Assembly: GCA_937969105.1 (NCBI GenBank)
Contig: CALBUZ010000196.1
Coordinates: 1-29,352, forward strand
Direction: 5' to 3'
Source of the DNA: an uncultured Collinsella sp.
GTDB lineage: Bacteria; Actinomycetota; Coriobacteriia; Coriobacteriales; Coriobacteriaceae
DNA length: 29,352 nt
The notes under the pieces: model-generated
Databases searched by the model: none
What the model was told of the DNA's origin: nothing
The model's input: only the letters and a program-made list of their open reading frames with translations
Shown: positions 1 to 6,852 of the stretch, one piece after another
Position numbering within the stretch: position 1 is the first letter of the stretch
How the letters are laid out: every line of letters starts with the position of its first letter
Program-made: the position numbers and the translations under genes

Positions 1-76
1 CAAATGCGGGCTAAACACAGCCCGAACAGCAACAACAGAAAGACAAGGCGCCATTGAGAACACCGCACGGCATCCA

Positions 77-104
77 TAAAAAAGGCCGACGGTATGTCGG
101 CCTT
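77..104 (-). terminator. Intrinsic terminator of tRNA-Thr
   Basis: Read on the minus strand, a 9-bp perfect stem (AAGGCCGAC / GTCGGCCTT, 5-nt loop) runs directly into a T-rich tail. It lies about 10 nt beyond the CCA end of the tRNA-Thr gene, as expected for a short monocistronic tRNA transcript. Confidence 0.85.
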
Positions 105-114
105 AGTTCGTTCA

Positions 115-189
115 TGGAGCCAGTGACAGGAATCGAACCTGCAACCGACTGATTACAAATCAGTTGCGCTACCGTTGCGCCACACTGGC
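115..189 (-). tRNA. tRNA-Thr (anticodon TGT)
   Basis: The minus strand folds into a complete cloverleaf of 75 nt including an encoded CCA. The 7-bp acceptor stem is GCCAGTG/CACTGGC, the D-arm is GCGC/GCGC, the anticodon stem is ACTGA/TCAGT with loop TTTGTAA, and the T-arm is GCAGG-TTCGATT-CCTGT. The anticodon TGT reads ACA and related threonine codons. The discriminator base is U rather than the more usual A. A strong terminator follows. Confidence 0.96.
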
Positions 190-273
190 ACACTTGGCGC
201 TTTCGCGCGAAGCTTGTTTAGGATAAAGGAATTGAGCACGTGGCGCAACAGGCCTTTCGGCCGACCACATCTC

Positions 274-339
274 AAAACTATTCGCCAGAACGAATAGTTT
301 TATCTGTTCGCCAAAACAAAAAACTATTCGTTTTGGCGA
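274..339. repeat. Two overlapping-choice palindromes sharing one repeated arm
   Basis: Positions 274-284 and 291-301 form a perfect 11-bp inverted repeat (AAAACTATTCG / CGAATAGTTTT). Positions 308-317 and 330-339 form a second 10-bp stem (TCGCCAAAAC / GTTTTGGCGA). The loop of the second contains another copy of AAAACTATTCG (320-330), so the 291-301 arm could pair with either copy. The block lies downstream of the yacP-like gene and could act as its 3' end. No clear T-run follows, so a simple terminator call is uncertain. Confidence 0.6.
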
Positions 340-340
340 C

Positions 341-390
341 GGTAACCCGCAGCCCATTGATTACAAATCAACGGGCTGGCCAATTGGGAA
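341..390 (-). pseudogene. Decayed tRNA-Thr-like fragment
   Basis: On the minus strand this stretch contains TGATTTGTAATCA, identical to the anticodon arm core of the intact tRNA-Thr at 115-189. It is followed by a segment matching the variable and T-arm region at about 10 of 14 positions, ending GCGGGTT. It is preceded by a D-loop-like CAATTGG. The acceptor stem and the 3' half of the T-arm are missing. It is in the same orientation as the intact gene and upstream of it, so a degenerate tandem copy is the simplest reading. Confidence 0.5.
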
Positions 391-412
391 ACGGGTCTCT
401 ATGGACAATCCC

Positions 413-1090
413 CTACCTCCCACGAAGGGCCTTGAGCTTGGCCAGGGCATCGGGGCTCAGGCGACTGCCCAGAGTCATCTTGATCTGCGGAGCTTCCTCT
501 GCCTCGTGAACGTCGTTATCGATCTGCTTGATCTCGTCCACCAGCATGCGGCTCGAGATGCGCGTAACACCCTTGCCCATAACGACGGCCTGGATTGTGC
601 CGTCGCTCGATACCACGGAGCACGCGCGGCCCTCCTCACGTGCCTCGATGCAGAGCTTCTGCACCACGGTATCGGCAGAGACGCCCGTCGGCGAAAACTC
701 GATGCGCACGCCACGAGCCGGCAGGTTGGGACGCTCGCTAGAGATATTGCCCGCGCCGTCAAACACGATCACGGCCTCGTAGCGGCCCTGGGCAAAGGCG
801 GCGACGTCGTTGATGAGGGCGGTGCGCGCCATATCGTGAACGTCGCTGGAATACGGATCGTCGGAATGGTCGTATACGAGCTTTTCGTAGCGCGGCGTGC
901 AGTGGATCACGTTGTAGCCGTCGACCACTAAAAGCTCGGGCTTATTGGAGTGCACCGTCGAGACCGGGTCGGCGATGGCCTGTGCAAACGCATTGCCGCC
1001 CACGCCGTAGGTCGCGGCCGAAACGATCGGCTTGGCCGAGCCCTCGCCAAAGCGCTTGGCCTTGGACTTGGCGCGGTTCTTCTTGGACAT
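413..1090 (-). CDS. YacP/Rae1-like NYN-domain ribonuclease
   Basis: This 225-residue protein has a basic N-terminal stretch (about residues 1-20) and then a NYN/PIN-like nuclease core. The core begins at LLVVDGYNVIH (about 52-62), continues with VIVFDG, and ends with VVSSDGTIQ and a conserved arginine-rich turn. These acidic positions match the metal site of the YacP family, whose Bacillus member Rae1 cleaves mRNA on the ribosome. The start is ATG three bases after the rlmB stop, so the two are translationally coupled. The rlmB-yacP order is the same as in Bacillus. The exact substrate here is inferred from family and context only. Confidence 0.85.
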   Translation of the reverse strand: MSKKNRAKSKAKRFGEGSAKPIVSAATYGVGGNAFAQAIADPVSTVHSNKPELLVVDGYNVIHCTPRYEKLVYDHSDDPYSSDVHDMARTALINDVAAFAQGRYEAVIVFDGAGNISSERPNLPARGVRIEFSPTGVSADTVVQKLCIEAREEGRACSVVSSDGTIQAVVMGKGVTRISSRMLVDEIKQIDNDVHEAEEAPQIKMTLGSRLSPDALAKLKALRGR

Positions 1091-1093
1091 GCG

Positions 1094-2008
1094 CTATTCC
1101 TCCCCCATGAGCTCGCCGGCGTTGCGGCGCAGCCACTCAAAGCACAGTGCCGTGGTCGCCTGGGCAACATTAAGGCTCTCGGTCATGCCGCGCTGGGGAA
1201 GCTTGGTCAAAAAGTCGCATTTCTCGAGCACCAGGCGCGAGATGCCGTCGCCCTCGGAACCCATGACGAGCGCCACGCGACCATCAAAGGGGGCATACCA
1301 GCAACTGCCCTCGGCGTGCTCGGAGGCACCGCCCACCCAAAAGCCGGCGGCCTTAAGATCGTCGAGTGCACGGGCAATGTTGGGGACCTGCGCGATAGGC
1401 AGGTGCATGACGGCGCCGGCAGAAGTCTTGTAGCTGCCGACGGTTACACCGGCGGCGCGCTTGTTGGCGATGATGACGCCCGCGGCGCCCACGACCTCGG
1501 CGGAGCGCACGATAGCGCCAAAGTTACCGTCGTCGGTCACGTGGTCGAGCACCACGACAAGTGCCGGGCCGTCGCCCGCGCGGTCAAGGATATCGGCAAC
1601 ATCAGCGTAAGGGAAGTTACCAACCTCGAGCGCAATGCCCTGGTGAGCGCCATGGCTCGACAGCGCATCGAGCTGCGCACGCGGCACATACTTAATGCGG
1701 ACGCCGGCGGCGTTGAGGTCGTCGACCAGACGAGACAGGGCGGCATCGCGCTCCCCGCCCTCGGCGATGAGCGCGCACTTGACGGGAAAGCCGGTACGCA
1801 GCGCCTCGGCGGCAGCACGGCGACCTTCGATAAACTCGCCCTTGGGAACCTGAACGTTGTCGCGGTTGCGATCGCGCTGCGGACGTGAGGCTTGGGAGCG
1901 CTCGCGCTGGCCCTTGGGAGTGGCAGCGCGGTCGTTGCGGCGAATCGGACGCGAGCCAGAAGCAGCCTGCTTGCCTCCACGCGGTGCACGCTTGCGATTG
2001 TCGGCCAT
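1094..2008 (-). CDS. rlmB: 23S rRNA 2'-O-ribose methyltransferase, TrmH/RlmB family
   Basis: This SpoU/TrmH-class SAM-dependent methyltransferase probably modifies a guanosine in 23S rRNA. I start it at the ATG at 2008 (MADNRKRAPRGG), which has AGGAGG seven bases upstream; an upstream in-frame ATG lacks this. The first ~75 residues are highly basic and low-complexity. The RNA-binding substrate domain follows (GEFIEGRRAAAEAL onward). The knotted catalytic domain shows the three family motifs: DDGNFGAIVRSAEVVGA, MGSEGDGISRLV and ESLNVAQATT. It lies between cysS and yacP as in Bacillus. The precise rRNA position modified cannot be read from sequence. Confidence 0.9.
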   Translation of the reverse strand: MADNRKRAPRGGKQAASGSRPIRRNDRAATPKGQRERSQASRPQRDRNRDNVQVPKGEFIEGRRAAAEALRTGFPVKCALIAEGGERDAALSRLVDDLNAAGVRIKYVPRAQLDALSSHGAHQGIALEVGNFPYADVADILDRAGDGPALVVVLDHVTDDGNFGAIVRSAEVVGAAGVIIANKRAAGVTVGSYKTSAGAVMHLPIAQVPNIARALDDLKAAGFWVGGASEHAEGSCWYAPFDGRVALVMGSEGDGISRLVLEKCDFLTKLPQRGMTESLNVAQATTALCFEWLRRNAGELMGEE

Positions 2009-2050
2009 AAAGCGACCTCCTAAATACAACTATCAAACGAAACAAATAGA

Positions 2051-2153
2051 CCGACCGCCCGAGGTGCGGCAGATTGCCTTGAAAGAGGAGGGCATAGACC
2101 TTGAGGTCATGCCCGACGATTGAAAGGCAAGGTGCCGTGGCTCGGGCGGTCGG
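2051..2153. repeat. 103-nt rod-like nested inverted repeat between cysS and rlmB
   Basis: Four coaxial stems nest perfectly: 2051-2063 with 2141-2153 (13 bp, CCGACCGCCCGAG); 2067-2071 with 2133-2137 (5 bp); 2074-2080 with 2124-2130 (7 bp); and an apical stem 2090-2100 with 2105-2114 (10 pairs, one bulged base, TTGA loop). On the minus strand the outer arm is followed by TCTATTTGTTTCG, so it may terminate cysS transcription or be an RNase III-type processing site ahead of rlmB. The length and compensating symmetry exceed an ordinary terminator. Confidence 0.75.
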
Positions 2154-2175
2154 GTGCTTGGGAAACCCGCGGGGA

Positions 2176-3642
2176 TTAGAGAGATTTGATACGGGTGCCG
2201 GCGGCGGTATCTTCAATCGTCAGGCCCAGATCCTTGAGCTGATCGCGGATGGCGTCTGCCAGATCCCAGTTCTTGGCGGCACGGGCCTCGGCGCGAGCCT
2301 CGAGAATCTTGGCAGCGGCCTCGTCCACGTCGTCGCCCGTGTAGGCGACCAAACCGGCGGCAACGCCCAGCAAGCCCAGCGGCAGCTCGACCTTGGGCTC
2401 GGGGAGCTCAACGCCAAACGTATCGAGCAGCCCTGCCAGCGTATCGGCGGCGGCGAGGACAGCGGCCTTGTCGGCAGCGTCGCCGGCCTGCTCCAGGTAC
2501 TGGTTGCACTCGGTCACAAAGCCAAAGACGGCGCCCATGGCACCGGCGGTGTTAAAGTCGTCGTCCATGCACTCCTTAAAGGTGGCACGGGTCTCGGCGG
2601 CCTTGGCGGCAAACGCCTCAGATGCTGCCTCATCGGCATCGGCCGTCGCATGGTTCGCGGCCCAGCGCAGGTTCTCGACCGTACCGGCGATACGCGTGAG
2701 CGAGTTCTCGGCACCCTCCAGGCGCTCCCAAGAAAAGTCGAGCGGCGAGCGATAGCTCGTCTGCAGCATCAGCAGGCGCAGGGCGGCAGCGGAGTGCTGC
2801 TCGAGAACCTCGGCCAGCGTAAAGAAGTTGCCGAGCGACTTGGACATCTTCTCGCCGTCTACCAGCAGCATGCCCGTGTGCATCCAAGTGTTGGAGAAGC
2901 CCTGGTGCCAGGCGCAGGTGGCCTGGGCGCACTCGTTCTCGTGATGCGGGAAGGCAAGGTCGGAGCCACCGCCGTGGATGTCGATCGGAGTGCCAAGGTA
3001 GCGATGCACCATGGCGGCGCACTCGGTGTGCCACCCGGGACGGCCCTCGCCCCAGGGGCTCGGCCAGCTGGGCTCGCCGGGCTTGGCGGCCTTCCACAGG
3101 GCAAAGTCGAGCGGGTCGTTCTTGTCTTCGTTCTCCTCGATACGTGCACCAACCATAAGGTCATCGATGTTGCGGCCCGAGACCTGGCCATAGTTGGGAT
3201 CGCTGCGCACGGCAAAGTACACGTCGCCGTTATCGGCGGCGTAGGCGTGGCCCTGCTCGATGAGCGTCTTGATCATGGCGATCATGGGGCCGATCTCCTT
3301 GGTGGCGCGGGGGCGCACATCGGGATCGAGTACGTTGGCGGCGCGCATGACGCCGATGAACTTGTCGGAAAACTCCGTCGCGACCTCGGCAGCCGTACGG
3401 CCCTGCTCGTTGGCGCGCTTGATAATTTTGTCATCGACATCGGTGAGGTTCTGGGCGAACGTGACCTCGTAGCCGCTCGCGATGAGCCAGCGACGAATTA
3501 CGTCAAAGCTGATGAACGTGCGGGCATTGCCGATGTGGATGTTGTCGTAGACCGTGGGGCCGCACACGTACATGCGGACCTTGCCGGACTCGATCGGCTG
3601 AAACTCTTCCTTTTTATGGGTAGCGCTGTTGTAGATACGCAT
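2176..3642 (-). CDS. cysS: Cysteinyl-tRNA synthetase
   Basis: This class I aminoacyl-tRNA synthetase charges tRNA-Cys with cysteine in the cytoplasm. It has 488 residues, close to the family norm. The start ATG has AAGGAG six bases upstream, lying in the 3' end of ispF. Catalytic features are all visible: the zinc cysteine in MYVCGPTVYDN (C27), the HIGH-type signature as HIGN (36-39), the zinc-site elements WHTEC and FPHHENE, and the KMSKS loop as EKMSKSLGN. The anticodon-binding helical region and a C-terminal DALR-like segment follow. The gene lies three bases after ispF, in an evident operon with disA-ispD-ispF. Confidence 0.97.
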   Translation of the reverse strand: MRIYNSATHKKEEFQPIESGKVRMYVCGPTVYDNIHIGNARTFISFDVIRRWLIASGYEVTFAQNLTDVDDKIIKRANEQGRTAAEVATEFSDKFIGVMRAANVLDPDVRPRATKEIGPMIAMIKTLIEQGHAYAADNGDVYFAVRSDPNYGQVSGRNIDDLMVGARIEENEDKNDPLDFALWKAAKPGEPSWPSPWGEGRPGWHTECAAMVHRYLGTPIDIHGGGSDLAFPHHENECAQATCAWHQGFSNTWMHTGMLLVDGEKMSKSLGNFFTLAEVLEQHSAAALRLLMLQTSYRSPLDFSWERLEGAENSLTRIAGTVENLRWAANHATADADEAASEAFAAKAAETRATFKECMDDDFNTAGAMGAVFGFVTECNQYLEQAGDAADKAAVLAAADTLAGLLDTFGVELPEPKVELPLGLLGVAAGLVAYTGDDVDEAAAKILEARAEARAAKNWDLADAIRDQLKDLGLTIEDTAAGTRIKSL

Positions 3643-3645
3643 TCG

Positions 3646-4140
3646 TTACTCCTTAACGGTTTTCTGTAGCAGGCAGACGGCCCAGGCGCCAATTCCCTCG
3701 CCCTGGCCTTCCCAACCGAGCTTTTCGGTCGTAGTGGCGGCGACGCCCACGTTTTCGACGTCAACGCCCAGGGCATGGGCAAGGTTGGCGCGCATGGCAT
3801 CGCGGTGCGGGGTGATTTTGGGTTGCTGACAGGCAATGGTGCAATCGGCATCAACAAACTCAAAGCCCAGCTCACGCGCATAGTCCATCACGCGAGCGAG
3901 CAGCACCATCGAATCGGCACCCTCGTAGGCGGGATCGGTATCGGGGAATAGCTTGCCGATGTCTCCCCCGCGGCAGGCGCCCAGAATGGCGTCGGCCAAG
4001 GCGTGCGCGAGCACATCGGCATCAGAGTGGCCCAGCAGGCCGCGCTCGTAGGGAATGTCGACCCCGCCGATGATACATCGACGCCCCTCCACCAAACGGT
4101 GGACGTCGTAGCCGTGGCCAATGCGCAGGTTACTGAACAT
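3646..4140 (-). CDS. ispF: 2-C-methyl-D-erythritol 2,4-cyclodiphosphate synthase
   Basis: This MEP-pathway enzyme cyclises CDP-methylerythritol 2-phosphate with loss of CMP. I use the ATG at 4140 (MFSNLRIGHGYDVHRL), giving 164 residues; the longer reading has no family support. The metal ligands D12 and H14 lie in GYDVH, followed by GHSDADVLAHAL (H38, H46) and the TTTEKLGWEGQGEGI segment that lines the CMP site. The start overlaps the ispD stop by 11 bases, so the two pathway enzymes are co-translated, and cysS starts three bases after its stop. Confidence 0.96.
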   Translation of the reverse strand: MFSNLRIGHGYDVHRLVEGRRCIIGGVDIPYERGLLGHSDADVLAHALADAILGACRGGDIGKLFPDTDPAYEGADSMVLLARVMDYARELGFEFVDADCTIACQQPKITPHRDAMRANLAHALGVDVENVGVAATTTEKLGWEGQGEGIGAWAVCLLQKTVKE

Positions 4141-4858
4141 GGGGAAGGTCCTCTCCCTCGGCCATGCGGCCAAGCAGAATCGCGGTTACGGGACGCAGGT
4201 CCTCGGGCACCGTCACCTTAAGGTTATCGCGCGGGCTCTGGACACAGCGGACGCGCCCGCCCATGCGCTCGACCAACGATGAATCGTCGGTACCGGTAAA
4301 GCCCTCGGCGATAGCGGCGGCGTGAGCGCGCTTCATGGCGTCGACGCTAAAGATCTGCGGCGTCTGCGCGGCCCAATAGAGCTCGCGCGGAGGCGTCTCG
4401 ACGATATTATCGCCGTCGACGATCTTGAGCGTGTCGATCGCAGGCTGGCCGCACACGACACCGTCGAGGGCGCGATCGCCCACGAGCACGTCGATCGCAT
4501 GATCGATCGCCTCGGTAGTAATGAGCGGACGAGCGCCGTCGTGAATGGCGACATATTCGAAACCCGCCGGAACCGCATGCACGCCGGCACGGGTGGAATC
4601 CTGACGGGTATCGCCGGCGTCGGCAAAGCTGATGGGCGTGTCATAGTCAAACGGGTCGATGGCCAGGCGGCGCATCTCGGCACGACGCTCGGCAGGGCAA
4701 ACCACGACGATGTGGCCGACCTTGTCGCTCCGATCGAACGCGCGGATGGACCAGCTCATAAGCGGACGACCCGCTACATTGACGAGCTGCTTGCCACCGG
4801 GGTTACCAAAGCGCTGGCCGCTGCCACCGGCAACGACCACGGCGCATACGGGCGCCAT
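4130..4858 (-). CDS. ispD: 2-C-methyl-D-erythritol 4-phosphate cytidylyltransferase
   Basis: This enzyme makes CDP-methylerythritol from MEP and CTP, the step two before IspF. The 242-residue protein opens with the nucleotidyltransferase loop VVAGGSGQRFG and a conserved lysine in GGKQLV. It then shows VAIHDGARPL, the acidic TGTDDSSLVE motif and the C-terminal RDNLKVTVPEDL signature. The start ATG shares one base with the disA stop (TAATG), indicating translational coupling. The ispD/ispF pair, with ispE elsewhere in this window, shows that the organism uses the MEP route. Confidence 0.96.
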   Translation of the reverse strand: MAPVCAVVVAGGSGQRFGNPGGKQLVNVAGRPLMSWSIRAFDRSDKVGHIVVVCPAERRAEMRRLAIDPFDYDTPISFADAGDTRQDSTRAGVHAVPAGFEYVAIHDGARPLITTEAIDHAIDVLVGDRALDGVVCGQPAIDTLKIVDGDNIVETPPRELYWAAQTPQIFSVDAMKRAHAAAIAEGFTGTDDSSLVERMGGRVRCVQSPRDNLKVTVPEDLRPVTAILLGRMAEGEDLPHVQ

Positions 4859-5925
4859 TATGCGTTCCCCTGTTTGGTGCCCTTCATGCGGTACAGGGAG
4901 TCCGCAAGAATGGCAGGGTTGTTAACGCCAAAGTCGCCCAGGCGCTCCGGATCCTCGCTGATGTCGTCCATGAGCTCCTGCAGCGAGCCGTACTCGTCGA
5001 CGATTTTCTCGGCCACGCCGTCGCGCACGACGGACACGCGCGAAAGCGTGCGCAGGCCCAGCGGCGTCATGACGGAATCCTCGTCCAGGTCGTCATAACC
5101 CAGAACCGCCGCCACGTGCTGCGGGTCGGACAGGTCCTTGGGCGTCATGCGGCTAAGCTCGGCGCGGATCTTCTCGGCATTGGCTTCGGAGGAGTCGCTC
5201 GCGTAGTCGCGGATCATCAGGTCGTACTCGGTATCCATGCTGGAGCCGGCAAGCTGCTCGAGCTGCATCTGCACGAGCTTGCCCTGGTTGCCCAGCTTGA
5301 CAATGCAATCCTTAAGCTCGGTCTTTGCCTGCTGCATGATCTCGAAGCTCGAGAAAATACCGGTAATGTCGGCGAGCGTAACGTAGTCGTCGAGCTCGAG
5401 GGCCGTCAGGCGCAGCAGGGAGCGATCGAGCGACTGACGGGTAGTCTGGAGCGTAGCGACGAGCTGGTTGACCGAGCTCATGATGGTGGTGACGGGCTGA
5501 ATCTCGTAGCTCTTGCCGTGAACGTACACGTTAACGACGGCACGACGGGCCGAGACCGAGATCACGATGGCATCGGTGAGCACCGACATGCGAGCGGCGG
5601 TGCGGTGACGCATGCCCGTCTCGCTCGTGGCAAGCGAGGGGTCGGGATTGAGGTGGAAGTTGGCGCGCAGAATCTGGGTGAGGTCGCCGTCGATGACGAT
5701 GGCACCGTCCATCTTGGAGAGCTCGAACAGACGGTTCGAGGTGAACGAAATGTTGAGCGGGAAGCCGTCGTTACCGGCAGCAAGCACGTTTTCGGTGTCG
5801 CCGACGCAGATAAGGGCACCCAGGTGACCGGCGATGATCATGTCGAGGGCGGTGCGGATCGGCTGACCAGGTGCCGTCAGGCGGATGGCCTGTTCCATAC
5901 GCTTTTGCAGCTCGTTCTTATCCAA
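4858..5925 (-). CDS. disA: Diadenylate cyclase, DNA-integrity scanning protein DisA
   Basis: DisA makes c-di-AMP from two ATP and scans DNA for branched structures as an octamer. The 355-residue protein has the DAC catalytic domain at the N terminus with the DGA motif (about 73-75, KMDGAIVIDGD) and the RHR motif (about 106-108, GMRHRTAA). A helical spine (about 150-290) follows, then a C-terminal helix-hairpin-helix DNA-binding part (about 300-345). The start appears to be TTG, with GGGAG seven bases upstream; no in-frame ATG lies nearby. It heads an operon with ispD, ispF and cysS. In Bacillus a yacL gene sits between disA and ispD; here it is absent. Confidence 0.95.
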   Translation of the reverse strand: MDKNELQKRMEQAIRLTAPGQPIRTALDMIIAGHLGALICVGDTENVLAAGNDGFPLNISFTSNRLFELSKMDGAIVIDGDLTQILRANFHLNPDPSLATSETGMRHRTAARMSVLTDAIVISVSARRAVVNVYVHGKSYEIQPVTTIMSSVNQLVATLQTTRQSLDRSLLRLTALELDDYVTLADITGIFSSFEIMQQAKTELKDCIVKLGNQGKLVQMQLEQLAGSSMDTEYDLMIRDYASDSSEANAEKIRAELSRMTPKDLSDPQHVAAVLGYDDLDEDSVMTPLGLRTLSRVSVVRDGVAEKIVDEYGSLQELMDDISEDPERLGDFGVNNPAILADSLYRMKGTKQGNA

Positions 5926-6087
5926 GGCATCGCTCCCATCGTATACGCTCCATAAACGCTAAATAGTTTCTCACGGTTTGTCCCTGCGGCGCTTGCGAAA
6001 TCCGATGCTTACAGAATGAGCGAACACCGCTTAGGTAGCTCATTTGGGACGGGGTTCTTTTGACTGCTCGTGTGGTAGCATCGGGTC

Positions 6088-6146
6088 TCATATAAATGAG
6101 GGAGTAGTCGCGTAATCGGGCTCGCCCGCAGAGAGGGAGCCAGACT
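6088..6146 (+). promoter_or_regulatory. Possible regulatory leader of mntP (manganese-type, weak)
   Basis: The leader contains GAGGGAGTAG, resembling the conserved GGGGAGUAG of yybP-ykoY manganese riboswitches that often precede mntP. A GGCTC/GAGCC hairpin ending in the ribosome binding site (GAGGGAG) could mask translation. The rest of the yybP-ykoY consensus, notably a clear AGACCUUU element and the length of about 80-100 nt, is not recognisable. This is therefore only a hypothesis. Confidence 0.3.
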
Positions 6147-6725
6147 ATGGGACTCGCAGAGCTTGTGTTGCTCGCTATCGGCCTTTCTATGGACGCTTTT
6201 GCCGTATCCATCTGCAAGGGCCTTGGCATGAAAAAGATCAACCTTAAAGTTGCCGTGGTGCTCGGCCTGTTCTTTGGCGGCTTTCAGGCCGGCATGCCCG
6301 TAATCGGATGGGCGCTCGGCAGTCAATTCATGGGCATCATCGGACCCATCGACCATTGGATCGCCTTTATCCTTTTGGCCTTTATCGGCGGCAAAATGCT
6401 GTGGGAAGCCTTTACCGAAGACGAGGATGGGGGCGACGGCAAGGATGCCGAAAAGATTGACCTGGCAGAATATCTGGTTCTTGCCATTGCCACCTCGATT
6501 GACGCCCTAGCCGTAGGTATCTCGTTTGCGGCGCTCTCGGTTGACATCGTTCCCGCTGTATCGCTTATCGGCGTCACAACGTTTATCTTCTCCGTCGCCG
6601 GCGTAGCGATCGGCCACACCTTTGGCGCGCGCTACGAAAAACCCGCCACCATCGTGGGTGGCGTCGTACTCATCCTCATCGGGCTTAAGATCCTGGTTGA
6701 GCATCTGGGGATTTTGGCGCTGTAA
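6147..6725 (+). CDS. mntP: Manganese efflux pump MntP
   Basis: This 192-residue integral membrane protein of the MntP (YebN) family exports Mn2+. Six hydrophobic helices are visible as two repeats of three. Each repeat opens with the family's acidic signature: GLSMDAFAVSICKG (about 12-25) and ATSIDALAVGISF (about 113-125). The helices are separated by an acidic cytoplasmic loop (EDEDGGDGKDAEK). The start ATG is preceded by a GAGGGAG ribosome binding site that may sit in a hairpin. The gene is monocistronic: a strong terminator follows 36 bases after the stop. Confidence 0.95.
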   Translation: MGLAELVLLAIGLSMDAFAVSICKGLGMKKINLKVAVVLGLFFGGFQAGMPVIGWALGSQFMGIIGPIDHWIAFILLAFIGGKMLWEAFTEDEDGGDGKDAEKIDLAEYLVLAIATSIDALAVGISFAALSVDIVPAVSLIGVTTFIFSVAGVAIGHTFGARYEKPATIVGGVVLILIGLKILVEHLGILAL

Positions 6726-6761
6726 CGCCAAGCACAATCGCTCAAAACTCAACGCCAGCAC

Positions 6762-6795
6762 AAGGCCTTATGCAGAGTTTTGCATGAGGCCTTTT
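6762..6795 (+). terminator. Intrinsic terminator of mntP
   Basis: AAGGCCTTATGCA pairs with TGCATGAGGCCTT (13 bp with one G-U), with a GAGTTT loop and TTTT at the end. The apical part and loop are also the first copy of the hip operator repeat, so this DNA may serve two purposes. Confidence 0.8.
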
Positions 6796-6838
6796 CGTGC
6801 AGACTTTTGCATGTCATACTGATATGCAAAAGTCTGCA
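6771..6838 (+). promoter_or_regulatory. hipBA operator: three copies of a TGCA-centred repeat
   Basis: Copy 1 is TGCAGAGTTTTGCAT (6771-6785), copy 2 is TGCAGACTTTTGCAT (6798-6812), and copy 3 is the exact inverse of copy 2 (6824-6838). Copies 2 and 3 make a perfect 15-bp inverted repeat with an 11-bp spacer. Centres are 26-27 bp apart, about 2.5 helical turns. The array ends 15 bp before the hipB start, as expected for an autoregulatory HipB site. I could not fix the -35/-10 boxes with confidence; they probably lie within the array. Confidence 0.8.
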
Positions 6839-6852
6839 TGTTGGAGATCGCC

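Noticed and set aside
240..509. Small plus-strand reading frame across the tRNA relic and palindromes
   Set aside because: It has no ribosome binding site, consists of inverted repeats and tRNA-like sequence, and overlaps the 3' end of a confident gene.
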